From Paguma larvata (lineage: Eukaryota; Chordata; Mammalia; Carnivora; Viverridae), in NCBI GenBank assembly GCA_030068075.1, contig CM057825.1, positions 82,971,123 through 83,035,122 of the forward strand: 64,000 nucleotides of DNA, given 5' to 3'. This document shows positions 45,353 through 53,790 of this stretch, piece after piece. Positions within the stretch are counted from its first letter, which is position 1; each line of letters begins with the position of its first letter. The position numbers and the translations under genes are program-made. The notes below the pieces were generated by a model. It saw only the letters and a program-made list of their open reading frames with translations, ran no database searches and was not told the origin of the DNA.

Positions 45353-45860
45353 CACCGCGGGCCTCTTTCTGTCTCTGGCTCTGGAGTGAGAGGAGCTGCT
45401 GCCATGTCCGCCCACTCGCAATGGCAGGTGGTGCAGAATTGCTTCAGTATCCTGGAGCAATTGCCTTACCGCACCAAGCCCGCTACGCTGAAGGCTTGTA
45501 ACTCCTTCCACTGCAAAGGGCTGATCCACCACAACATGACTGGGTGTGGACCCAGGGGCCCAAGGCAGAGGTACAGTGGTGGTAATGAGGCGGAAATGGG
45601 GCCAGCGCTCCTACGTAGGTTATCCCCTGTCAACAAGAATGCCCCGGCCACACTTAGCAGCTTCAGACATATGATCCATAAGAACAAGTACTGCCCAGAT
45701 CCGTGCGTGGCTGCCATTCGCAGAGTCAAGGCCATCCTGGTAAGCCAGAAGCCCGGGATGGTGAAGGCGAAGCGGGCCCACCCCACCCAGAGCTCCAGAG
45801 CCCCTGAGCCCCTGCCCCCCACATCCAAAGCAATAAAGATGTCTGCCGCCTTGGAAAAAT
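45353..45860 (+). pseudogene. RPL28: Processed pseudogene of ribosomal protein L28
   Basis: The parent gene encodes a protein of the large (60S) ribosomal subunit. Translation from the ATG at 45404 begins MSAHSQWQVVQNC, which matches the L28 N-terminus in pattern. A second block at about 45631-45708 reads NKNAPATLSSFRHMIHKNKY, and the C-terminal block KRAHPTQSS ends near 45796. The region between the blocks (about 45565-45630) is read in a shifted frame relative to L28 ('gtggtaatgaggcgg' belongs to another phase) and returns to frame later. The normal stop after the terminal SS has lost a base, so the frame reads on for about 60 further codons into flanking L1. About six residues are also missing. 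Introns are absent, a 5' leader is present (45353-45403), the polyadenylation signal AATAAA is at 45832-45837, and only a short A-rich tail remains. A 10-bp duplication flanks it. It is retroposed and non-functional as L28; the long residual frame is a relic. Confidence 0.93.
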
Positions 45861-45870
45861 ATAGTTGCAG
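45861..45870 (+). repeat. Right target-site duplication of the RPL28 pseudogene
   Basis: A second copy of atagttgcag, directly after the short tail 'ggaaaaat'. Beyond it the interrupted L1 resumes. Confidence 0.85.
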
Positions 45871-46188
45871 ATTTAAATTATCTATTTCATATTTAGTCAT
45901 TTGTGGCAGTTTGTGCTTTTCAGGAAATTGATCCATTTCATCTAAGTTGTCAATTTAATTTGAGTTAACAGTGTTCTACTACTTTCCTTTTGATGTCTGC
46001 AGGATCTATAGTGATATCCCCTGTTTATTATTAATATTGATAATTTGTGCCTTCTTTTTTTCATCAGTTGATAAATTTTATTGACCTTGCAAAAAAAAAG
46101 GTTGTTGTTGTTTTTTTTCCTCTTTATTTCTGTCCTTACATCCTTCTGTCTGCTTGTTTAGGTTTATTTATGTTCTACTTTTTCTAGA

Positions 46189-46322
46189 TTTTTTGTTTGT
46201 TTGTCTGTTTGAAGTACGTTTCACACTCAGTGCCATGCTGGAACTCACAACCTTGAGATCAAGGCCTAAGCTGAGAATAAGAGTCAGATGCTTTACTGAC
46301 TGAGTCACCCATGCACCACCCC
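46189..46322 (-). mobile_element. Short CAN-SINE fragment nested in L1
   Basis: About 135 bp, reverse-oriented: 'ttgtttgtttgtctgtttga', 'cacactcagtgccatgctgg', and an end at 'ctgagtcacccatgcaccac'. The GA-rich body is missing. Possible diverged duplication: 'ctttttctaga' / 'ctttttccaga'. Confidence 0.8.
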
Positions 46323-47409
46323 CTTTTTCCAGAGTCTTAAGGTAGGAGTTTAAATTATTGTTTGGGAATTTGCTCTCTTTTCTCATGTGTTTAGTGCTAT
46401 AAATTTCCTTCTCAGTACTGATTTAGCTGTGTTACACAAATGTTGGTATGTTCTATTTTCACTTTCATCAATTCAACATATTTAACTTTCCTTCAGACGT
46501 TCTCTTTGACCCAGAAATTATTTAGAAGTCTGTTGTTTAGTTGAATATTTGATAACTTTTCTGTTATTTTTTCTATCGTTGACATTCAGTTTGATTTCAT
46601 CTTGGTCGGAGAAACCAATGCGATGACTTCAATTCTTTTAACTTTGCTGAAGCTTACGGCCCAAGACATGGTATACCTTTCAGCCCTGAGCTGTTTTCCC
46701 TGTCCATCCAGGACCCTGCTGACATGAATGTTAGATCTTCGGGTGTAATCCCAGAGGTCTGTTCATTTTTTTCACCCAGTCTATTTTCTCTCCACTGTCC
46801 AGACTGAAACATTTTTATGGTCTCTATCCAACTTCGCTCTTTCCTCTACTGCCTCCATTTTGCTGTTGAGCCCATTCACCGAGTGTCTAATTTATTATTA
46901 TTTTTTCAATTCTAAACTTCCATTTTGTTTTTCTTTTATGTTCTATTTATATGCTGAAATTTTCCTTTTATTTGTTGAGACTTTTTTTAATTGGCTTCAG
47001 TTGTGTTTTTAATTGGTCACTGAAGCATTTTTAGGATAGGTGCTTTAAAACCTTCCTCAAATAACATTTCTGGTTCTCAGTATTGGCATCTATGAATTGC
47101 CTTTGTCTCTGTTCATTGATAGGTCTAGTTATTTTTTACTGAACTTGGGCTTTCTGGATATCATGTTGTGATATCTGGGTCGAATTTAACTCTTTAATTT
47201 TGGCTAGCCTCCTCTTACGCTGCTCCAGCAAAGGAATGTGGGGCACCGCTGCATCACAGACCATTTGGGTCAGTAGTTCAGATTCTCCACTTGGTCTCTG
47301 TTCACACGGGGGCAGGGGGGTGAATGACAGAGTGCCCAGGAAGTCGGCAGAGTACCAGTGGGCAGCTAGAACCCCCACCTTTGCCCAAGAGTACTAGGGA
47401 GCACATCTT

Positions 47410-47624
47410 TAATTTTTTTTAATTTTTTAAAATTTTATTTATTTTTGAGACAGAGAGAGAGCAAGCTGGGGAGGGGCAGAGAGAGACGGAGACACAGAAT
47501 CCAAAGCAGGCTCCAGGCTCTGAGCTGTCAGCACAGAGCCTGACGCAAGGCTCAAACTCACGAACCGTGAGATCATGACCTGAGCCGAAGTCGGTGCTCA
47601 ACCGACTGAGCCACCCAGGCGCCC
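47410..47624 (-). mobile_element. CAN-SINE (felid type)
   Basis: Reverse-oriented: 'aaaattttatttatttttga', 'gcaagctggggaggggcaga', 'cctgacgcaaggctcaaact', and an end at 'ctgagccacccaggcgcccc'. It is flanked by ctagggagcacatct (47394-47408) and ctagggggcacttct (47625-47639). Confidence 0.95.
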
Positions 47625-47639
47625 CTAGGGGGCACTTCT

Positions 47640-48050
47640 ATAACCTTTTATATCGCATCAATAATTAAGATGATACAAGCACATTCCAAATCATTAAGAG
47701 TCACCATTAATGAAAAATATCACAAAAACTGAAACAATTTTAAAGTCAACTCTGACAACCATTCCCAAAATTAAAATAGTTAAAATCAGTTAGCAAATCT
47801 AAAGCTCTTCCACTCATTGATAAATAGAGTGCTGAAATTCCCTTCAATAATTTTGAATCCAACAGAATGTTTTCTCATTAAGATCCAATTTAGGAGCACA
47901 CATATTATTAGAGGAGCTACTATGTGGCTAGTATGGCTATCATTAAAAGAATACAAATGATCCACAATAAGATAGATGAATTCAATATATATAAAGTAAT
48001 GATGCAGAGCCTCCACCCTCAGCTCTGGCTACTAAGAATATCCACCTCAT
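47640..48050. other. Unique AT-rich DNA, no gene seen
   Basis: Nothing recognised apart from short chance frames. Confidence 0.5.
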
Positions 48051-48109
48051 ACTGCTCAACTCACTAAGTTTCTTCCCCAGGCTCAGTTCAGACTACACAG
48101 CTTTCTTTT

Positions 48110-48308
48110 CTTTTCTTTTTTTAATGTTTATTTATTTTTGAGAGAGAGAGACAGACTACAAGAGGGGTAGGAGAAGAGAGAGATGGAGTCACAGAATCTG
48201 AAACAGGCTACAGCACAGAGCCCGATGTGGGGCTCGAACCTACAAGCCGTGAGATCACAACCTGAGCCGAAGTCGGCCGCTCAACTGACTGAGCCACTCA
48301 GGCACCCC
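48110..48308 (-). mobile_element. CAN-SINE, 14-bp duplication
   Basis: Reverse-oriented: 'aatgtttatttatttttgag', 'gcacagagcccgatgtgggg', and an end at 'ctgagccactcaggcacccc'. It is flanked by the perfect duplication cacagctttctttt (48096-48109 and 48309-48322). Confidence 0.95.
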
Positions 48309-48322
48309 CACAGCTTTCTTTT

Positions 48323-48722
48323 TGGAAAACCTGAAAAAGGACTCCTCTAACAGGTCCAAAAGATCTTTATTCAAGATGGACACGGTGAACTCTGCAGCTG
48401 GCCACTGAAGTACTTGTCTAGCACCTTCCCTGCTGAGCCGAGAGCACCAGAGCCAAGCAGCAAATGCTGGATGTTACCCATCCTGCTCACCATCTGTAGG
48501 CTTTCACTATCAGACCCAACTCAACATGGTTGCTTAAGGGCCAAGGATATATAGCCTGGGGGTAACAGGCCAGGAAATCTAGCTGCTCTGGTCCCAACCA
48601 GACAGAGCCCCCCAAAACTGTGCGGCACTATGCACATGGGCTTCCACCAGATTATGTAACTTCGTGTGCCAAAATCCAAATGCAATCTGAAAACTGTCAT
48701 CTCTTCTTCTGACACAATAGAA
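48323..48722 (-). mobile_element. Possible LTR, unassigned
   Basis: Read on the minus strand, this moderately GC-rich block has a TATA-like word (ctatatatcc, 48546-48555) followed about 180 bp downstream by an AATAAA signal (complement at 48366-48371). That spacing resembles an LTR promoter plus poly(A) unit. It may continue to about 48050 across the SINE insertion. No family recognised, no terminal duplication found and no internal viral sequence nearby. Could equally be unique sequence or a retropseudogene 3' end. Confidence 0.3.
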
Positions 48723-50065
48723 CACTCATCTAATGTGACAGAACATGAGGAAAGATTTACAGCAAAGTAAATTTTTTGAAAATAAATCTTGTGTTCCTAC
48801 TGATAAATTATGGTTATGCATGGGGTATGTTCTGCAGAATCCTCGCGGTGATGAAATACAAGCCTTTCAAGATCTGATGAGAAAAAGACAGGGCTATTGG
48901 CCAGATCCACACACGCTAGCCAGCCAATATCATAGGGAGCGTGGAGATTTCTACTAGCCTTAGCCAGGGAGCAGATCACCTGTTTCCAAGTGCTCTGACC
49001 CACCATTTACTTAGTTACAAAATCACCACTGCAGGCGTGCCCATCCTTTGGCCCCCTCCTCAAGTAAGCAGACAATTGACGCTTCTCTCAAATAGTGGTT
49101 CTTGTTATAGGTTCTTGGTATTGCTAGGTTGTCAACAAAGTTTTCAGTGGTTCATCTTAAAAAACAGTAAAGACATTGTATTATATGTTTCATAGGCTAT
49201 TTTCCTAAGAATTTCGACATTATATTTTTCTCATTTCTTATTTTTTAAAAGTTTATACTGTTGATAAATGAGAGAATTAAAATAGGAGGTAGTATATTTT
49301 CAATGTTCTTTTTATTAAGTAGAAATATGCTAACTCTATGTCTGTTCTTATTTTTATTTAGTTTTACTGGTCTATAAAGTGCAAGTCTGAGAACCACTCT
49401 ACAAAATGAGTATTTTAGTCTTTTATAACCTTCAGAAATATAGGACAAAATTAATTTTCCTAACTCAAGATTAAAAAGAATGGGCTAAAAAATGTGACAA
49501 CTAAAATAATGGAAGTCCAATAATATCACTTTGGGGGTTGTTTTAATATTTAAGAGCAGCCAAGCTGCTATATGAAAGTAGTTATAAAACCAAGTCTAAA
49601 ACAAAATATAAAATAAAGGCATCATGAGGTCCAACCTGTTAGATGGCCTGAAATTTTATCCTATACCAAATGGCTGGTGTTCACTGGACACGCACAACCT
49701 GATATAATCCCTGTTAGCACAATATGGCAACTGACGTTTTACTGGCTTTGCCTCAGAGGAGCCCCCATTGACAGCTATAGGAACAAATTAATTCTCACTT
49801 TGTTTTTAATTTTAGTTGTCACTAACAACACCTCCACCTTCTGGCTTAGCATCTCAATATTAACTCACAACCATGAAACAAGAACTTAATCAAGGAATGA
49901 TTGGGGATTTGCTTTTCAGCAGCTGAGATATTGAAGGTGAGGTGAGAGCAAATATTTGTTGGTGGAGACAGTAATTAGGTTCAGGAAGAAGGTACAGAAC
50001 AGTGTTAGATAAATCTGTTCATAGCTGTCTCATCTTGATTAATGAAATATCTATACATTACATCA
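48723..50065. other. Unique DNA, no gene seen
   Basis: A 70-codon plus frame (48745-48957) is open but unrecognised. Words like hAT ends ('agtggttcttg' near 49095, 'tgagaaccactc' near 49394) suggest a degraded element, which I could not define. Confidence 0.4.
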
Positions 50066-50221
50066 TAAGAATGTATAGGGTTGAAGGTTCTTGCAAACTA
50101 GTCTAGTCTGAGGCCCTCTTGTTGGCACTGTTGATGCCTCAAAGATGGCAAGTGGCTTATTCCAGAAAATGCTATTTCTCTTGTGTTTTGCAGCTGCTTC
50201 TTTCCTTCTTCTTCTCCTTCA

Positions 50222-50222
50222 C

Positions 50223-50259
<37 letters not shown>

Positions 50260-50260
50260 T
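50222..50260. repeat. (ATT)n microsatellite
   Basis: About 13 uninterrupted ATT units preceded by a pyrimidine-rich stretch. Likely length-variable. Confidence 0.95.
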
Positions 50261-50429
50261 CTTACTCTTATTCTTCTTTTAAACTATTACCTGCCCTTCC
50301 AAAAAGCTATATTCAAGAGTCATGTGTGACCCAAGTAATAGAGAGCACCACTTCTAAACACCATGAATGATTACGGGCTATATAAGAATTAGTGTTCATT
50401 TATAAAAGGCAGTGCCATATAAACATAAG

Positions 50430-50595
50430 AAATAGGGCTCTGAGTTGGGAGACAAGATTAGTCCTAACTTTCTTACTGTCCAGCTGGACAACTTTAGACA
50501 TGTAAATATCCAATGCTTCTATTTCCACATCTGGATAATGGCACCAATGTTCATTCTTTATGTCTTACATGGAACTTGTGAGTATTAAATTTTAA
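50430..50595 (+). mobile_element. MIR SINE
   Basis: 'gggctctgagttgggagac', 'aactttcttactgtccagc', 'tggacaactttagacatgta' and 'ttccacatctggataatggc' are diverged MIR sections in the correct order. Confidence 0.7.
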
Positions 50596-50659
50596 CTAAT
50601 ATTTTAAGGTCTGAAACTTCTAAACTGAAATCTTTTTCCTCTCAAAAATGGAAATTATT

Positions 50660-50975
50660 GTCTCTTACTTTGTAGGACTATTATATATAGGCCTAATTGG
50701 ATCCCTACATTATAAAGATGAGGAAAAACTAAGGTCTAGACCAGTGATTTTTCAAGGATCAACACATCAGCCTCACTGTGAATGCATATTCATGGCCCCC
50801 ACTCCAGAACTGCTGAATCAGAATCTTTTGGGGGTAGAGTCCACCTATGGAAGCTCTACCAGTGTTTCCAACAGTCACGCAAGTCTAGAAAGAATGGGTC
50901 TAGACTGCCTACTGGCAGATAACAGAGTATGGAGGCAGATCCAGAACTAAATCCCATAACCCCTAAATTTTAACC
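50660..50975 (-). mobile_element. Second MIR-like element, split by a MER5 insertion
   Basis: The left part has 'acattataaagatgaggaaa' (50708-50727), equivalent to the MIR reverse word 'ttttacagatgaggaaac'. The right part has 'ggcagataacagagtatgga' and 'ggcagatccagaactaaatc', equivalent to 'gtggcagagc..gggattcgaac'. The two halves are separated exactly by the MER5 element at 50742-50897 with its 8-bp duplication. Confidence 0.6.
50742..50897 (+). mobile_element. MER5-type hAT element with 8-bp duplication
   Basis: Starts 'cagtgatttttcaaggatc', continues 'catattcatggcccccactc' and 'gaactgctgaatcagaatct', and ends in diverged 'gtctagaaagaatgg'. It is flanked by the perfect 8-bp duplication GTCTAGAC (50734-50741 and 50898-50905), the hallmark length for hAT transposons. 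Non-autonomous, non-coding. Confidence 0.8.
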
Positions 50976-50997
50976 TAGATCATTTCATCAATCTTTA

Positions 50998-51061
50998 CTT
51001 TTAACTTCAGCCTTTAGAATAAATACGGTCATTTTCTATACATGTTTCACTATTTTCAAAA
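50998..51061 (+). repeat. Long direct repeat flanking the inverted L1 (left copy)
   Basis: About 64 bp starting 'cttttaacttcag' and containing 'attttctatacatgtttcac'. It matches 52199-52263 with roughly three-quarters identity by eye. It could be a very long, old target-site duplication. Confidence 0.65.
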
Positions 51062-51064
51062 ATA

Positions 51065-52190
51065 CAATGGAATATTACATTGTATGTATACAACACATCT
51101 TCTTTACCCATTCAACTATCAATGGACACTCAGGTTGCTTCCATATCTTGGCTGTTGTAAACGATGCTTCAAGTAAACATAGGTATGAATCTACCTTTTC
51201 ATTTTCATTTTCTCTGACTAAATGCCCAGTAGTAGGAATACTGGATTATATGGTAACTCTATTTTTAATTTTTGAGGAACTCCCGTATTGTTTTCCATAG
51301 TGGCTGCACCAGTTTGCATTTCCACTGACAGTGCATGAGGATTCCTTTTTCTCCACAACCTCACTAACACTCGTTATTTGTCTTTTTTTTTTTTATTTTA
51401 GTGATTCTAACAGGTGTGAGGTGAAATCTTATTGTGTTTTGATTTGCATTTCCCTGATGATGAGTGATGCTGAGCTTCTTTTCATGTGTGTGCTGGCCAT
51501 CTGTATGTCTTCTTTGGGAAAATGTCTATTCAGGTCCTCTGCTCATTTTTAATTTTATTATTTGTGGGGATTGCTTATTGTTGAGTTGTGTAAGTTCTTT
51601 ATATAGTTTAGATATTAACCCTTTATCAGATATATTATTTGCAAATATCTTCCCTGATTCCATAGGTTACCTTTTTGTTTCCTTCACCTTTTATTTTGGT
51701 GTAGTCCCGATATTTTAATTTTACTTTTGCTTCCCTTGTCAGAGGAAACATATCTAAAAAATTGTTTCTAAACTTGATGTCGAAAAAAAATACTGCTTAT
51801 ATTTTCTTTAAGGAATTTTCAGGTTTCATTTCTTATATGTAGGTCTTTAATCCATTTTGTATTTTTGGAGCTACAAAAGACCTCAAATAGCCAAAGCAAT
51901 CTTCAGAAAGAAGAGCAAAGCCAGAAGTATCACAATCCCAGATTTTTAGATATGCTACAAAGCTGTAGTAATCAAAACAGTATGGTACTGGCACCAAAAC
52001 AGATACATAGATCAATGGAACAGACTAGAAAGCCCTGATATAAACCTATGCTTTTATGGTCAATTAATCTATGACAAAGGAAGCAAGAATATGCAGTGGA
52101 AAGAGACAGTCTTTTCAACAAATGGTGCTGGAAAAACTGAATAGCTTATTCAAAATAATGAAAGTTGACCACTTTCATATACCATACAGT
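51065..52190 (-). mobile_element. LINE-1 fragment with 5' inversion
   Basis: 51065-51868 is reverse-oriented ORF2 3' sequence ('ccattcaactatcaatggac' at 51110, 'tctttatatagtttagatat' at 51596, 'gtctttaatccattttgtat' at 51843). From 51869 to about 52190 the strand flips: 'ctacaaaagacctcaaatag', 'gtagtaatcaaaacagtatg' and 'ttaatctatgacaaaggaag' are plus-strand ORF2. In an intact L1 this part lies directly upstream of the reversed portion. That is the twin-priming (5' inversion) signature. No intact frame. Confidence 0.85.
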
Positions 52191-52198
52191 AATCTTGG

Positions 52199-52263
52199 CT
52201 TTTAACCTCAATATTCAGAATAAGTACTATTATTTTCTATACATATTTTACTATTTAAAAAAA
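52199..52263 (+). repeat. Long direct repeat flanking the inverted L1 (right copy)
   Basis: Starts 'cttttaacctcaatattcag' and contains 'attttctatacatattttac'. Partner of 50998-51061. Confidence 0.65.
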
Positions 52264-52900
52264 ATAAGAACCACTGCAATCAGAACAAAAAGATACTGGT
52301 TTTCTTTCTTCACTATTCCACAAGAATAGAGTTCCTAAGCTTTTTTTTCCCCTCATGAACTAAAAGCAATTAAATAGAAAAACCTATAGGATTTCCGTAT
52401 CTTAGGATGTTGGCATCCTAAATTACTTTCTTACTTCTCTAACTTTCTTATCATGTTGTCTTCTATCATTGTGAAACACACTCTATAAGAAACAAAATAG
52501 AAAAATAACTGCTTAAGGATTAATTGCATGATAGAAATTGCATGTAGTCAAACTGAATTAAATTCTTTGCAAATAAAAACAATATTATCAAGGACGTGAC
52601 CAAAATATTTTAAGGAGAATTTAAGAGTTGCAAATAAAATATCAAAATGGAAATAAAATGGCTATATAGATTCTATGCCACTCTAAGTATTCAAAACCTG
52701 ATTTTCTCTCTTTCTAGAGTACTCAAATTAAATACAAAGAGAATATATAACTCAATAATAAATAACTCAATACAAGAATAGATAAAGAAGGGTGAAGTAC
52801 AGTAAGACAATAACAGGTTAAGCACTTGAAATCAATTTATTAAATTTTTCTGATACACCAAATGATACCCATGTATTTATGTCCTTAAAAACTAACACAG
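52264..52900. other. Unique AT-rich DNA, no gene seen
   Basis: No recognised repeat or coding signal. Confidence 0.5.
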
Positions 52901-52902
52901 CC

Positions 52903-53073
52903 GGGGTGCCTGGGTGGCTCAGTTTGTTAAGCATCTGACTCTTGATATCGGCTCAGGTCATGATTTCACAGTTCCTGAGATCGAGCCTGGTATAGGGCTC
53001 TGCGCTGACACTATAGAGCCTGCTTGGGATTCTCTCTAAATAAATAAATAAATAAACTTAAAAACAAAAAACA
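52903..53073 (+). mobile_element. CAN-SINE, short copy lacking the TC stretch
   Basis: The head 'ggggtgcctgggtggctcag' is followed by 'ctgactcttgatatcggctc', 'gggctctgcgctgacactat', 'gattctctctaaataaataa' and an A-rich tail. The usual long (TC)n region is nearly absent. The flank 'cttaaaaac' recurs after the tail. Confidence 0.92.
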
Positions 53074-53329
53074 AACATTGCATAAAGTCTAGAATAACTG
53101 AAATCAGATGTGATTGGTTTGGAAAGGTTATGAGGATACTAAATAATTTAGCAGAGGTTGAGAGACCAAAAAATGAAGATTCAATCAATAATTTAAAGAG
53201 TGTATGATATTCAATGCCAGCTCCTGGGCAAAATCGTAAGATGGCCAAATTTGCCCTCGCTCTCCTCCTGGCCCTTGGTGACTATTGACTGTTCAGGGTC
53301 ATCACACCGTTGTTCTTACTGGACATCCA

Positions 53330-53790
53330 TGTAGCAATCAGAAAATTCTAGCTGGATGTGACAGAATCCCAACTCGAATAAGCTGAAGGACCACAGTCAT
53401 TTAGAGGCAGGAAGGCTCAAAGAATAAACAGTCTTGGGGTAGAGTAGTTTTAGGCATGGCAGGTTTCGAGAGTTTACGTGAATTTTTACTCTGCCCCATC
53501 TCAGTTCTGCTTTATTCTGTATTGACTTTATTTTCACACAGGCTTTTCTGTCATGATGACAAAATAACGTCCAGAAGCTCTGGCCTTTACTGTGACCTCT
53601 TACCAACCAGCCCTAACTAGCTTCTTGTGAATTACACACTCATTGCTTGACAAGTCACTGTGGCCGGGCATCTAATGACTTTATTGAGCAAATCTATATT
53701 AAGATTTCCTCTAGAACTGGGCGATATGAACCCCGACTGAATGAACAGTGGGGGAAAGTTGGTTTTCCCAGGAAAATCAGATGACCCTAG
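53330..53790 (+). mobile_element. Ancient interspersed repeat, family not named
   Basis: Words such as 'gacaagtcactgtggccggg' (53649-53668) and 'gaacagtgggggaaagttgg' then 'tttcccaggaaaatcag' (53742-53780) occur in the order of a common mammalian medium-reiteration repeat. I recognise the pattern but cannot give a name. Non-coding. Confidence 0.4.

Larger units (their letters stand above)
42390..47393 (-). mobile_element. Long ancient LINE-1, reverse orientation, dead
   Basis: L1 read from right to left. The 3' untranslated region is at about 42390-42700 ('caccccctcattcttacac'). The ORF2 reverse-transcriptase half is at about 42700-45340 ('tgctaaatagtattccatac', 'ttggctattatgaataaaat', 'tctttttgaagcagttctc'). 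ORF2 continues to about 46690 ('aaattgatccatttcatcta', 'gtgctataaatttccttctc', 'ttgacccagaaattatttag'). L1M 5'-type sequence lies at 46690-47170 and possibly to 47393. Frames are broken throughout. It carries two SINEs (43182-43412, 46189-46322) and an RPL28 processed pseudogene (45353-45860). L1 sequence continues on both sides of the pseudogene, which shows the order of events. Confidence 0.82.

Noticed and set aside
45466..45936. Open frame of 156 codons antisense to the RPL28 pseudogene
   Set aside because: It is a shadow of the GC-rich former coding strand, with no homology of its own.
48745..48957. 70-codon open frame in a GC-richer patch
   Set aside because: I looked for resemblance to a retrogene but recognised none. 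Too short to support alone.
49091..49404. Possible hAT element with ends 'agtggttcttg' and 'tgagaaccactc'
   Set aside because: The ends look right, but the interior matches no family I know and no 8-bp duplication is visible.
50119..50370. Open frame with a poly-isoleucine stretch
   Set aside because: The stretch is the (ATT)n microsatellite. The flanks have no coding features.
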